NCBI RefSeq assembly: GCF_000414115.1
Contig: NZ_AOPZ01000218.1
Coordinates: forward strand, 1-40,300
Reading direction: 5' to 3'
From: Streptomyces aurantiacus JA 4570
Lineage (GTDB): Bacteria; Actinomycetota; Actinomycetes; Streptomycetales; Streptomycetaceae
Length of the DNA: 40,300 bases
Shown here in pieces: positions 8,120 through 16,031 of this stretch. Under the pieces are notes generated by a model. It worked only from the letters and a program-made list of their open reading frames with translations, did not search any database and was not told where the DNA came from. How positions within the stretch are numbered: the stretch's first letter is position 1; every line of letters starts with the position of its first letter. A program made the position numbers and the translations under genes.

Positions 8120-9229
8120 ATGGCACGCAGACTTCTCGTCGCGCTCCTCGCCGTCGCCATGACCTTCACGGCCGTCATGGCCTCGGCCGCGGCGGAATCC
8201 GGGTCCTGGCAACACGTTCCGGTCCCGGCGCAGATCCGCCCGCAGGCCGGGCTGAACGAGGCCGTGGCGTCCGGTCCCGACCGGGCGTGGGCGGTGGGCG
8301 CCGACGCCGTCGGCCGCGAGGCGCCGGGCTTCCCGCTGGTGCTGCGCTGGAACGGAACCGCGTGGCAGCGCCAGACTCTGCCCGGGGTCGGCTGGCAGGG
8401 CGAGCTGCTGTCCGTGGCCGCGACCTCGCCGACCGCGGTCTGGGCGGTCGGCCGCGACTCGGCGGGCGGCGCCCGCCTGCTCCGCTTCGACGGCAAGTCC
8501 TGGGCCGAGAGCCGGCCGCCGCGCGGTGTCGTCCTGACCAAGGTCGTCACCGGTGGCGGTGAGACCTGGCTGATCGGTTCGCGGGACGGCGCGCAGGTAC
8601 TGCTGCGCAGGGACGGGCGCGACTGGCGGGACGTGCCGGTGCCGCCGGGAGCCGTATACGGCCTGCACATCAAGGCGGGCGACGACGTCTGGGCCGCGGG
8701 CGAGACCCACTCGGGTGCGGCCGTGTCGCACTGGGACGGGACGGCGTGGGAGCAGACGATCGTGAGCGGGTTCCCGCGGTCGGCCGTGGGCAGCGTGCTC
8801 GCTGTCTCGCCGACGGAGGTGTGGGCGGGTGGCACGGCCGGGTTCGTCGGCGGCCCGGTCGGCAAGCCGATTCCGCCCCTGCTGGCCCGCTTCGACGGAA
8901 AGGCGTGGAGCCGCGTGACCGTGCCCACCGACTTCGGCGGGATCACCTCACTGGCGCCCACCGCATCCGGTGAGCTGGGCTGGGTCTCGGTGGCCCGCTC
9001 GCAGAAGTACGGCCCGCCGGGCAGCTGGCCGCCGTTCGTGCCCGGGCCGGACTTCCTCGCCTGGAACGGGCAGTCGTTCACCGAGTACAGCGAGCCCGCG
9101 GTGGCCGGGGAGGGTGACTCCTCGCGGCTGCACCTGGCGCCGGTGCCGGGCACGTCGACGGTGTGGTCGGTCGGCCGCGCCGGCGGTCCCGAGGGCACCT
9201 TCGCCCCGCGCATCCTGCGGTTCGGCTGA
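8120..9229 (+). CDS. secreted beta-propeller-like protein 2
   Basis: 369 residues, paralogous to the preceding gene. The signal peptide is MARRLLVALLAVAMTFTAVM ending about ASAAA. Seven repeats are countable, each with a W-x-V/A-G strand and an R-W/F-D/N-G-x-x-W strand: RAWAVGADAVG/LRWNGTAW, AVWAVGRDSAG/LRFDGKSW, ETWLIGSRDG/LRRDGRDW, DVWAAGETHSG/SHWDGTAW, EVWAGGTAG/ARFDGKAW, ELGWVSVARS/LAWNGQSF and TVWSVGRAGG/LRFG. The last strand reaches the C-terminus, as expected for a closed propeller. The ATG follows GGGAGGCTGACC, 2 bp after the upstream stop, so the two genes are translationally close. Extracellular ligand unknown. Confidence 0.8.
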   Translation: MARRLLVALLAVAMTFTAVMASAAAESGSWQHVPVPAQIRPQAGLNEAVASGPDRAWAVGADAVGREAPGFPLVLRWNGTAWQRQTLPGVGWQGELLSVAATSPTAVWAVGRDSAGGARLLRFDGKSWAESRPPRGVVLTKVVTGGGETWLIGSRDGAQVLLRRDGRDWRDVPVPPGAVYGLHIKAGDDVWAAGETHSGAAVSHWDGTAWEQTIVSGFPRSAVGSVLAVSPTEVWAGGTAGFVGGPVGKPIPPLLARFDGKAWSRVTVPTDFGGITSLAPTASGELGWVSVARSQKYGPPGSWPPFVPGPDFLAWNGQSFTEYSEPAVAGEGDSSRLHLAPVPGTSTVWSVGRAGGPEGTFAPRILRFG

Positions 9230-9230
9230 G

Positions 9231-9279
9231 CGCCTGTCGTTGAACCCCCGCCTGCGCCCCGCCGACGGGGTGACAGGCG
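9231..9279. terminator. bidirectional terminator-like structure between convergent genes
   Basis: An outer inverted repeat CGCCTGTC (9231-9238) / GACAGGCG (9272-9279) encloses an inner hairpin CCCCG-CCGA-CGGGG (9257-9270). It fills the 57-bp gap between the second propeller gene and the MocR gene. There is no U-run, as is usual in high-GC actinomycetes. Confidence 0.55.
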
Positions 9280-9286
9280 GGCGGCC

Positions 9287-10729
9287 TCAACGGCCGCCGG
9301 GCCCTCCCTCCTTGGGGCCGAGGTCCGCGAGGGCGACTCCCAACCGCCGTGCGCCCTCGGTCAGTTCGGCGTGATCGGCGGTCGCGGCGAACCCGACGCG
9401 CAGGTGGGCGGCGGGCGGTTCGGTGGCGAAGTAGCGGCTGCCGACGCTCACGGCGACGCCGCGCTGCCGGGCGGCGCTCGTGAGGACGGTGTCGTCCACG
9501 CCCGGCGGCAGGCGAACCCACAGGTGGAGCCCGCCCGTCGGCAGCCCGGCCAGGGTCGCGCCGGGGATCTCGCGGGTGATCGCGGCGGCCAGCACGGCGC
9601 ACCGCTCCCGCAGTTCCGTACCGAGAGAGCGGACGTGCCGGTCCCAGGAGGGAGAACTGAGCACTTCAAGCGCGGCCTCCTGCAGCGGACGCGTGACGAA
9701 GAAGTCGTCGACCAGGCGCACCGCCCGCATGCGCTCCATGACCGGTCCGCGGGCCACCAGCGCGCCGATCCGCAGGCTCGGCGCGGCGGGCTTGGTGAGC
9801 GAGGTGACGTGGACGACCGTGCCGTCGCGGTCGTCGGCGACCAGCGGCCGCGGCACCGCGCCACCGTGTCCCAGGTGCCGCGCGAAGTCGTCCTCCAGCA
9901 CGAACGCGCCCGAGGCGCGCGCGACATCGAGGATCTGGGCGCGCCGTTCGGGCGCCAGCACGGTGCCGGTCGGGTTCTGGAAGGCCGGCTGGCAGTACAG
10001 CAGCCGCGCGCCGGTCATCGCGAACGCGTCGGCCAGCATGTCGGGCCGCAGGCCGTCGGCGTCGAGCGGCACCGGCACGGGTCGCAGGCCCGCGGCGCGG
10101 GCGGCGGCCAGGGCCCGGGGGTAGGTGGGGGACTCCACCAGGACGGGGCTGCCGGGCCCGGCGATGGCCCGGAACGCGATCGACAGGGCGCTCTGCCCGC
10201 CGGCGGTGACCAGCACGTCCTGAGCCGCCACGCTGCCGCCGACGATCCGGGCGAACACGGTACGCAGCGCCATCAGGCCGCCGGCCGGGGCTCGGTCCCA
10301 GGCGTCCGGGCGGCGGGCCGCCCGCGCGAGGGCCGCGCTCAGGGTCCGGGTGGGCTGGAGCGAGCGGTGCACATAGCCGCCGTCCATGGTGATCGTCCCG
10401 GCCGGTGGCGGGCCGAGCGGGTCGGCGATCAGGTGGGTGTCCACGGCGCGGTCGGTGAGGGCGACCGTCTGCCAGTCGGTGTCCGTGCCGCTTCCGTCCG
10501 CTTCGCCGCGGAGCCGGCCCCGCTCCGCCGCGAACGTTCCGCTGCCCGGACGGGTCACCACCGCGCCCTCGGCGGCCAGTGCGGCGATGGCCCGGGCCAC
10601 GGTCGCCGGGCCGACCCGGTACTCCTTGATCAGCTCCCGGCTGCTCGGCAGCCGGTCGCCGGGCGACAGCCGGGAGACCAGCGCGCGCAGGCTGTCCGCC
10701 AACTCTCCAGAAGTGCTACTGTCATTCAT
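9287..10729 (-). CDS. MocR-type regulator (GntR helix-turn-helix fused to aminotransferase domain)
   Basis: 480 residues. Residues about 1-75 are a GntR winged helix (DRLPSSRELIKEYRVGPATV ... RPGSGTFAAERG). Residues about 120-475 are a fold-type I aminotransferase-like domain with PLP-site features: NPTGT, the SLTK lysine in HVTSLTKPAAPSLRIG and a C-terminal LRVGFA. MocR proteins use this domain to sense PLP or amino-acid-like ligands and commonly regulate the divergent gene, here a PLP enzyme and an exporter. The ATG at 10727-10729 overlaps the start codon of the divergent gene. A GTG six codons upstream is also possible but would place coding sequence across the operator-like dyad. Confidence 0.9.
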   Translation of the reverse strand: MNDSSTSGELADSLRALVSRLSPGDRLPSSRELIKEYRVGPATVARAIAALAAEGAVVTRPGSGTFAAERGRLRGEADGSGTDTDWQTVALTDRAVDTHLIADPLGPPPAGTITMDGGYVHRSLQPTRTLSAALARAARRPDAWDRAPAGGLMALRTVFARIVGGSVAAQDVLVTAGGQSALSIAFRAIAGPGSPVLVESPTYPRALAAARAAGLRPVPVPLDADGLRPDMLADAFAMTGARLLYCQPAFQNPTGTVLAPERRAQILDVARASGAFVLEDDFARHLGHGGAVPRPLVADDRDGTVVHVTSLTKPAAPSLRIGALVARGPVMERMRAVRLVDDFFVTRPLQEAALEVLSSPSWDRHVRSLGTELRERCAVLAAAITREIPGATLAGLPTGGLHLWVRLPPGVDDTVLTSAARQRGVAVSVGSRYFATEPPAAHLRVGFAATADHAELTEGARRLGVALADLGPKEGGPGGR

Positions 10730-10748
10730 GAGAGATAATTCTAGCACT
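10712..10748. promoter_or_regulatory. operator-like dyad with two overlapping leaderless promoters
   Basis: AGTGCTA (10712-10718) and TAGCACT (10742-10748) form a perfect 7-bp inverted repeat centred at 10730, on the two opposed start codons. On the plus strand TACTGT (10717-10722) precedes the ATG at 10728 by 5 bp. On the minus strand TAGAAT (10743-10738) precedes the ATG at 10729 by 8 bp. Both have TANNNT -10 form at about the spacing of leaderless transcripts. The dyad arms overlap or abut both -10 elements, so one bound MocR dimer could control both genes. Confidence 0.6.
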
Positions 10749-11957
10749 GGCCGGGAAGCACTTCAGCTGGACGTCGCCGCCCTGCGGGCCGACACCCCGG
10801 GGTGCCGCCGGGTCATCCACTTCAACAACGCGGGCTGCGGACTGATGGCAGCGCCCGTGACGGACGCGATGGTCGGTCATCTGAACCTCGAAGCCCGCAT
10901 CGGTGGTTACGAGGCGTCGGCCGCCCGGGCCGCCGAAGTCCGGGCGTTCTACACGGAGATCGCCGCCCTCATCAACACCACGCCCGACAACATCGCCTTC
11001 GCGGGCAGCGCCACCCACGCCTACGCCAACGCCCTGTCCGCGATCCCGTTCGAGACCGACGACGTCATCCTCACCACCCGCGACGACTTCGTCTCCAACC
11101 AGATCGCCTTCCTGTCCCTGCGCAAGCGATTCGGCGTACGCATCGTCCACGCGCCCAACACCCCCGACGGCGGAGTCGACGTGGAGGCGATGGCGGCGCT
11201 GATGCGGACCCACCGCCCGCGCCTGGTGTCCGCCACCCATGTCCCCACCAACTCGGGCCTCGTCTCACCCGTCGCCGAAATCGGCCGCCACTGCCGGGAG
11301 TTGGACCTGCTCTACCTGGTGGACGCCTGCCAGTCGGTGGGTCAGCTCGCCGTCGACGTGGCGGAGATCGGCTGCGACTTCCTCACCGCCACCTGCCGCA
11401 AGTTCCTCCGCGGCCCGCGCGGCTCCGGGTTCCTGTACGTGTCCGACCGCGTCCTGCGCGCGGGCCACGAGCCGCTGTTCATCGACATGCACGGCGCCCG
11501 CTGGACCGAGCCGGGCGGCTACGAACCCGCCGGCACCGCCGCCCGCTTCGAGGAGTGGGAGTTCCCCTACGCCACGGTGCTCGGCAGCGCCACCGCGACG
11601 CGCTACGCCCGCGAGGTCGGCATCGAGGCCATCGAGCAGCGCACCCCGGCCCTCGCGGCCCGGCTCCGCGACCGGCTCGCGCCGATCCCGGGGGTGCGGG
11701 TGCTCGACCGCGGCCCGCGCCTCGCCGCGCTCGTCACCTTCGGTGTCGCGGGCTGGCAGCGGCAGCCGTTCAAGGCGGCCATGGACGCCCGCGGCATCAA
11801 CTCGTCACTCAGTCTGCGTGAGTTCGCGCAGTTCGACTTCGGGGACAAGGACGTCGACTGGTGCCTGCGCCTGTCGCCGCACTACTACAACACCGAGGAG
11901 GAAGTGGACCACGTCGCACACGTGGTCGCGGAACTCGCGGGCCAGGGACGGCGATGA
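10728..11957 (+). CDS. class V-fold PLP-dependent aminotransferase / desulfurase-like enzyme
   Basis: 409 residues. Fold-type I, class V aminotransferase features: HFNNAGCGLMAAPV near the N-terminus, SATHAYANAL (phosphate-binding loop), THVPTNSG, the PLP-ring Asp and neighbours in YLVDACQSVGQLAVDV, and the Schiff-base Lys in TCRKFLRGPRGSGFLYV. This family includes cysteine desulfurases, isopenicillin N epimerase-like enzymes and the EgtE C-S lyase. The motifs do not decide between transamination, epimerisation and C-S lysis. No conserved desulfurase loop Cys was recognised. Its ATG overlaps the divergent MocR start and its stop overlaps the ATG of the downstream MFS gene (ATGA), so it is the central gene of a regulator-enzyme-exporter cassette. 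Confidence 0.87.
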   Translation: MRDNSSTGREALQLDVAALRADTPGCRRVIHFNNAGCGLMAAPVTDAMVGHLNLEARIGGYEASAARAAEVRAFYTEIAALINTTPDNIAFAGSATHAYANALSAIPFETDDVILTTRDDFVSNQIAFLSLRKRFGVRIVHAPNTPDGGVDVEAMAALMRTHRPRLVSATHVPTNSGLVSPVAEIGRHCRELDLLYLVDACQSVGQLAVDVAEIGCDFLTATCRKFLRGPRGSGFLYVSDRVLRAGHEPLFIDMHGARWTEPGGYEPAGTAARFEEWEFPYATVLGSATATRYAREVGIEAIEQRTPALAARLRDRLAPIPGVRVLDRGPRLAALVTFGVAGWQRQPFKAAMDARGINSSLSLREFAQFDFGDKDVDWCLRLSPHYYNTEEEVDHVAHVVAELAGQGRR

Positions 11958-13264
11958 CGGCCACGCGGACACGTATCGAGGAACCGGCCTCGGAGAGCCT
12001 GTGGCGCAACGGCGACTTCCTCAAGTTCTGGCTGGGCGAGACGCTCTCGCTCCTCGGAACCCAGGTCACCAACCTCGCCCTGCCGCTGACCGCCATCCTC
12101 GCCTTCCACGCCACGGACGAGCAGGTGGGCGTCCTGCGCTTCCTGCAGCTCGTCCCGTACCTCGGTCTCGCCCTGATCTTCGGGGTGTGGGCGGACCGGG
12201 CCCGGCGGCGGCGGATCATGCTCGGCGCCAACCTCGTCCGGATGCTCCTGCTGGCCCTCGTGCCCGTCCTGTACTGGACGGACACGCTCAGCCTGGCCGC
12301 GCTGCTGGTGATCGCCTGCGCCGTCGGCGTCGCGTCCGTGCTGTTCGACGTGAGCTGGATGTCGTACGTACCCACGCTCGTACGCGACCCCAAGCACTAC
12401 GTCGAAGCCGGCGCCAAGATGGGGACGAGCTCATCGGCGGCCGATGTGGCGGGGCCCGGGCTCGCGGGTGTCCTGGTCGGCGCCCTGACCGCACCCGTGG
12501 CACTGATCGTCGACGCGTTCTCCTATCTGGTGTCCCTGGTCTCGCTGCTGCTCATCCGCACCCCCGAACCGCGCCCGCGGCCCCCGGCCGCACGACGTCA
12601 CCTGCCCACCGAACTCCGGGACGGCCTGCGCCTGGTGCTGAAGAACCCCGTGCTGCGGTCGCTGGCGCTGATCGGGTTCTGCTGCAACTTCTCCATGGTC
12701 ACCGTGTGGACGATGTTCCTGCTGTACGGAACCCACGACCTGGACCTGGACTCGGCGGCCCTCGGCGCCGTCTTCGCCACCGCCTCCGTGGGCGGTCTGA
12801 TCGGCGCGGGGATCTCCCGCAACGTCATCCGGCGGTTCCGCCTGGGACTCGTCTACGTCGTCGCCCAGTCGGCCCTCCTCCTCGGCCCGACGCTGATCGT
12901 CCTGGCCACCGGACCCCGGCCGGTGATGGTGGGGATGTTCGTCCTCTCCTTCTTCACCACCTACCTCGGGCTCGGCGTCGCCGGTGTCATCATCGTCAGC
13001 CTGCGTCAGGCCAGTACTCCCCAGTCGATGATGGGCCGGATGACGGCGGTCTTCCGCACGCTTTTGTTCGGCGGCGGCGCGCTCGGCGGCCTGTTCGCCG
13101 GGCTGCTGTCCGGCCGGATCGGCGCCCGGGGCGCGTTGACCGTCGCGGCGATCGGCTCCGCCGCCGTGCTGATCGCGCTCGCCCTGTCCCCGGTACGGCG
13201 GCTGCGCGGCCTGCCGTCGCCACCTGAAGAACCCGCCCCGGCGGCCGGGCGGACCGCCCGCTGA
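11954..13264 (+). CDS. MFS transporter, probable exporter
   Basis: 436 residues with about twelve hydrophobic segments. The N-terminal half reads FWLGETLSLLGTQVTNLALP, as in actinobacterial MFS exporters of the MFS_3/enterobactin-exporter type, and the cytoplasmic loop 2-3 motif is GVWADRARRRRIMLGAN. The C-terminal tail is proline- and alanine-rich and cytoplasmic. Translation is coupled to the aminotransferase gene through an ATGA overlap. In a cassette with a PLP enzyme and a PLP-binding regulator it probably exports the product or an inhibitor of that enzyme; this is inference. A strong hairpin follows the gene. Confidence 0.87.
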   Translation: MTATRTRIEEPASESLWRNGDFLKFWLGETLSLLGTQVTNLALPLTAILAFHATDEQVGVLRFLQLVPYLGLALIFGVWADRARRRRIMLGANLVRMLLLALVPVLYWTDTLSLAALLVIACAVGVASVLFDVSWMSYVPTLVRDPKHYVEAGAKMGTSSSAADVAGPGLAGVLVGALTAPVALIVDAFSYLVSLVSLLLIRTPEPRPRPPAARRHLPTELRDGLRLVLKNPVLRSLALIGFCCNFSMVTVWTMFLLYGTHDLDLDSAALGAVFATASVGGLIGAGISRNVIRRFRLGLVYVVAQSALLLGPTLIVLATGPRPVMVGMFVLSFFTTYLGLGVAGVIIVSLRQASTPQSMMGRMTAVFRTLLFGGGALGGLFAGLLSGRIGARGALTVAAIGSAAVLIALALSPVRRLRGLPSPPEEPAPAAGRTAR

Positions 13265-13274
13265 AACGGAGGAT

Positions 13275-13307
13275 GTCGAAGGGCCCTTGCGAACAGGGCC
13301 CTTCGAC
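13275..13307 (+). terminator. terminator hairpin after the MFS gene
   Basis: GTCGAAGGGCCC (13275-13286) and GGGCCCTTCGAC (13296-13307) form a perfect 12-bp stem with a 9-nt loop TTGCGAACA, starting 10 bp after the stop codon. Strong intrinsic-terminator-like stem without a clear T tract. Confidence 0.8.
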
Positions 13308-13424
13308 GCTGTTACGGGGAGGGCATCGACCTTGTCACGCGAAGGGCCGGTCGCCGTACGGGAACGCCGAGTGCCGGAACATCGCGGACCTCTCCCCCTG
13401 GTCCGCGCGCCGGCCGGACACGCC

Positions 13425-14159
13425 CTAACCGTCCCGCAGCCGGACCGCCGCGCGCCCGGACGCCGGGTCGTGCTCCAGCACCACGTACCGGCCGAGGACG
13501 GCGAGGGCGACGAGGCAGCCGCTCATCTCCAGCCCCTCCTCCACGAGCGTGCCCAGCATGAGCACGGTGCTGTGGCTGTGGGCGTGCGCCCACCCGTTGA
13601 ACGCCTCGGTCAGCAGCGCCCCGCCCAGATACACCCCCAGTGCGCCGAGGAGCCCGTACCGCAGGTCACGCGAGAGCTTCCGCGCCCACAGCACGGCGCA
13701 CACCGTGCCCGCCGCCGCGAGGACCGCGCCGGGCAACACCCAGGCGTGCGTGGGCAGCGAGCCCCCGGCCCACTCCTTCCACGACTTGCCGACCTCGCCG
13801 AGGCGCTCGTGCAAGGAGGCCGTCTCGTCGATGCTGAGCAGCGCGGTCGCGGCGGCGAGGCCCAGCCAGGACCGCCGCCCCGGGCGCGCGCCGCGCCCGC
13901 TGAGCAGCGCGGCGGTCAGCGCCATGCCCGCCACGGCCAGCAGCAGCGTGCTGTTCCACCAGGTCGCCAGGTTGGCCTCGAGGTCGACGTTCACGAACCT
14001 GCGGACGGTCGGTATGGAGTCGTAGTGGTTGTACGCGCGCGTGGCGAGGTCGGCGACGAGTAAGGCCGCGGTGGCGCCTGCGGCGAACCGCAGGACGCGC
14101 CGGGCCGGCGGTCTCGCGAGCTCATCCGCGAGCCGGTCGTGAGTTTGAGAATCGGTCAT
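13425..14159 (-). CDS. polytopic membrane protein of unknown function
   Basis: 244 residues with about six hydrophobic segments (near residues 20-40, 65-85, 93-108, 135-155, 165-185 and 200-225). Two acidic motifs lie at or in membrane segments: LLSIDETASLHERL and LVEEGLEMSGCLVAL. Charged residues inside membrane segments with a nearby His (DETxxLHE) could bind a metal or carry out a reaction, but I do not recognise a named family. The start chosen is the ATG at 14157-14159 (MTDSQTHDR), because the upstream codons are not hydrophobic or conserved-looking. It stands alone, divergent from the TetR gene across a region holding a 7-bp repeat array. Confidence 0.75.
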   Translation of the reverse strand: MTDSQTHDRLADELARPPARRVLRFAAGATAALLVADLATRAYNHYDSIPTVRRFVNVDLEANLATWWNSTLLLAVAGMALTAALLSGRGARPGRRSWLGLAAATALLSIDETASLHERLGEVGKSWKEWAGGSLPTHAWVLPGAVLAAAGTVCAVLWARKLSRDLRYGLLGALGVYLGGALLTEAFNGWAHAHSHSTVLMLGTLVEEGLEMSGCLVALAVLGRYVVLEHDPASGRAAVRLRDG

Positions 14160-14252
14160 GCGTACGGAGGCTAGCGGCTTGATCAGCGGACGAAGTGCCC
14201 GGGGCGCCCCGAACGGTGCACCTTCGGACAAGCCTCCCGCAACCGCGCGCAC

Positions 14253-14312
14253 GCGACTGGCGACTGGCGACTGGCGACTGGCTGGCGACTGGCGACTGGC
14301 GACTGGCGACTG
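14253..14312. repeat. 7-bp tandem repeat array (GCGACTG)n
   Basis: Four exact copies of GCGACTG (14253-14280), a 4-bp partial unit GCTG, then four more exact copies (14285-14312). Perfect short tandem repeats like this are prone to slippage, so copy number may vary between strains. It lies in the divergent promoter region between the membrane protein and TetR genes. Confidence 0.95.
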
Positions 14313-14336
14313 AGCCTTGCGGAATCCGGAGGAGTC

Positions 14337-14359
14337 TCTAAAGTTAGAAGCCTCTCTAA
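14337..14359. promoter_or_regulatory. three-half-site operator upstream of the TetR gene
   Basis: TCTAA-AG-TTAGA-AGCCTC-TCTAA: the first and second half-sites form a dyad with a 2-bp centre, and the second and third another with a 6-bp centre. It lies 24 bp before the TetR start codon, the usual position for autorepression by a TetR-family dimer or pair of dimers. Confidence 0.55.
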
Positions 14360-14383
14360 GTTTCAGGGAAGGGGTGCCCGCCT

Positions 14384-15007
14384 ATGCAGACGGTCGAAGG
14401 AGGGCTGCGTGAGCGGCACAAGGCCCAGCGGCGGGCCCGGATCCTCGACGCGGCGCGCGAACTCCTGCGTGACAGACCGGAGTCGGTGCTCAGTACCGAG
14501 CGGATCGCCGAGCGGGCGGGGGTCGCCCCGGCCACCGTGTACAACCTGGTCGGACCGCGCGACAAGATCTGGGAGGCCCTCGCCGCCGGGTTCATGGACG
14601 AACTCGAGGGCCGCCTCGCGGCGTTGGCAGCCGGTGGTCCGAGCGACGTCGTCAGGTCGACCGTCCAGCTGTTCGTGGACGACCCGGTCGTCTCGCGTCG
14701 CATGGTGCGGGAGTGGGAGGAGAGCGGCCTCGTGCTCCGCCGCAGTCCGCTCACCCAGCTCCGCCGGGCGCTGGCGGACGCACGGACGCAGGGCCTCCTG
14801 CGCGCCGACATCGACACCGACGCGCTGGCGTCCGTGGTCGGCACCTCGTGCGTGGGCGCGCTGCACCAGTGGGTCGCCGGCCTGATCGACGACGACCGGT
14901 TCCTCGCGCGTGCTCTGTTCGCGCTGGACGTCGCACTCGCCGCGGCGGCCGCGGATCCCCACCGCGACCGGCTGCTGGCACCGCTGCGGAGCCGGGGCGC
15001 CGTATGA
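14384..15007 (+). CDS. TetR-family transcriptional regulator
   Basis: 207 residues. The N-terminal helix-turn-helix is typical (RARILDAARELLRD ... STERIAERAGVAPATVYNLVGPRDKIWEAL, about residues 18-65). The rest is an alpha-helical ligand-binding domain with no recognised signature. The ATG follows AAGGGGTG. The stop codon overlaps the ATG of the alpha/beta-hydrolase gene (ATGA), so the regulator probably controls its own operon through the TCTAA/TTAGA half-sites just upstream, in response to a substrate or product of the hydrolase. The ligand is unknown. Confidence 0.9.
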   Translation: MQTVEGGLRERHKAQRRARILDAARELLRDRPESVLSTERIAERAGVAPATVYNLVGPRDKIWEALAAGFMDELEGRLAALAAGGPSDVVRSTVQLFVDDPVVSRRMVREWEESGLVLRRSPLTQLRRALADARTQGLLRADIDTDALASVVGTSCVGALHQWVAGLIDDDRFLARALFALDVALAAAAADPHRDRLLAPLRSRGAV

Positions 15008-15861
15008 CGGCCGGCGCGCCGCCACAGACGCGGCACTTCGTGGGCCACGGCGGGGTCCTGCTCACGGCGGACGTGTGGGGCGAGGCGGCCTCCCCTCCCC
15101 TCGTCCTGCTGCACGGCGGCGGCCAGACGCGGCACGCCTGGGATCGGACCGGCCCCCGACTGGCCGCCCTCGGCTGGCGGGTCGTCGCCCCGGACCTGCG
15201 CGGGCACGGCACCAGCGCGTGGTCGGCCGACGGTGTCTACGACCTCGGCCTGTTCGCCGACGACGTCCGGGCGCTGGTCGCCGAACTCGGCGAGCGGCCG
15301 GTGCTCATCGGTGCCTCGCTCGGCGGGCTGAGTTCGCTGCTCGCCGCCGGAGAGGCACCCGGAGCGGCGGTCCGCGCCCTCGTCCTCGTCGACGTCGCCC
15401 ATCGGCCCGATCCCCGCGGGGTTCGCCGGATCACCGAGTTCATGCGCCGCAGGCCGGACGGATTCGCCGACGTCGGGGAAGCGGCCGCGGCGGTGTCCGC
15501 CTACCTGCCGCATCGCCCACGCCCGGACGACCCCGAGAGGATACGCAACAACCTGCGGCGCCACGGCGATCGCTGGGTCTGGCACTGGGACCCCCGAATG
15601 CTGGACAGCTTCGAGGGCCGGATGGACCCGCCCGGCATGGCGGAGCGCCTCCTCGACGCCGCGCGCCGCACCGGCGTGCCGATCCTGCTCGTCCGCGGCG
15701 GGGTCAGCGACGTGGTACGCGGCGACATCGCCGAGCAGTTCTGCGACCGGGTCCCCCATGCCCGGCGCGTCGATGTGGCCGACGCGGGGCACATGGTGGT
15801 AGGCGACCGGAACGAGCGCTTCATCGACGCGATCGTGCCGTTCCTGGAAGGGATCGAGTGA
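15004..15861 (+). CDS. alpha/beta-hydrolase
   Basis: 285 residues. The complete catalytic machinery is visible: oxyanion loop LLHGGGQTRHAWD, nucleophile elbow GASLGG (about residue 101), acid in LVRGGVSDVV and His in DAGHMVVGDRN near the C-terminus. The cap region (about residues 130-205) contains FMRRRPDGFADV and the LPHRPRPDDPERI segment. Members hydrolyse esters, lactones or epoxides, or act as C-C hydrolases or haloperoxidase-like enzymes; the sequence does not decide. No signal peptide, so cytosolic. It is translationally coupled to the TetR gene and thus probably induced by its own substrate. Confidence 0.88.
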   Translation: MTAGAPPQTRHFVGHGGVLLTADVWGEAASPPLVLLHGGGQTRHAWDRTGPRLAALGWRVVAPDLRGHGTSAWSADGVYDLGLFADDVRALVAELGERPVLIGASLGGLSSLLAAGEAPGAAVRALVLVDVAHRPDPRGVRRITEFMRRRPDGFADVGEAAAAVSAYLPHRPRPDDPERIRNNLRRHGDRWVWHWDPRMLDSFEGRMDPPGMAERLLDAARRTGVPILLVRGGVSDVVRGDIAEQFCDRVPHARRVDVADAGHMVVGDRNERFIDAIVPFLEGIE

Positions 15862-16031
15862 GCATTCCGTCGCCGCCGCCCCCGCACCCTCCCCCGGCCG
15901 CCACCGACTTGGCCTAAACAGGCCCCTGGAAGAGCGGAACGGGTAGGCCAGACAGATCAGGCTTCGTTTCTCCGGTACTGCCCCGCGGTGAGGCTCGAAT
16001 GTACGACTTTTCCTCATCTGGAGGTAAGCCC

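Noticed and set aside
15911..15924. Terminator GGCCT-AAAC-AGGCC after the alpha/beta-hydrolase gene
   Set aside because: Only 5 bp of stem and no other support; left out as a feature.
15926..16031. BldN-type (GGAAC...CGTT) promoter for the chaplin gene
   Set aside because: GGAAC and CGTT are present before the gene, but 24 bp apart, too far for an ECF sigma promoter.
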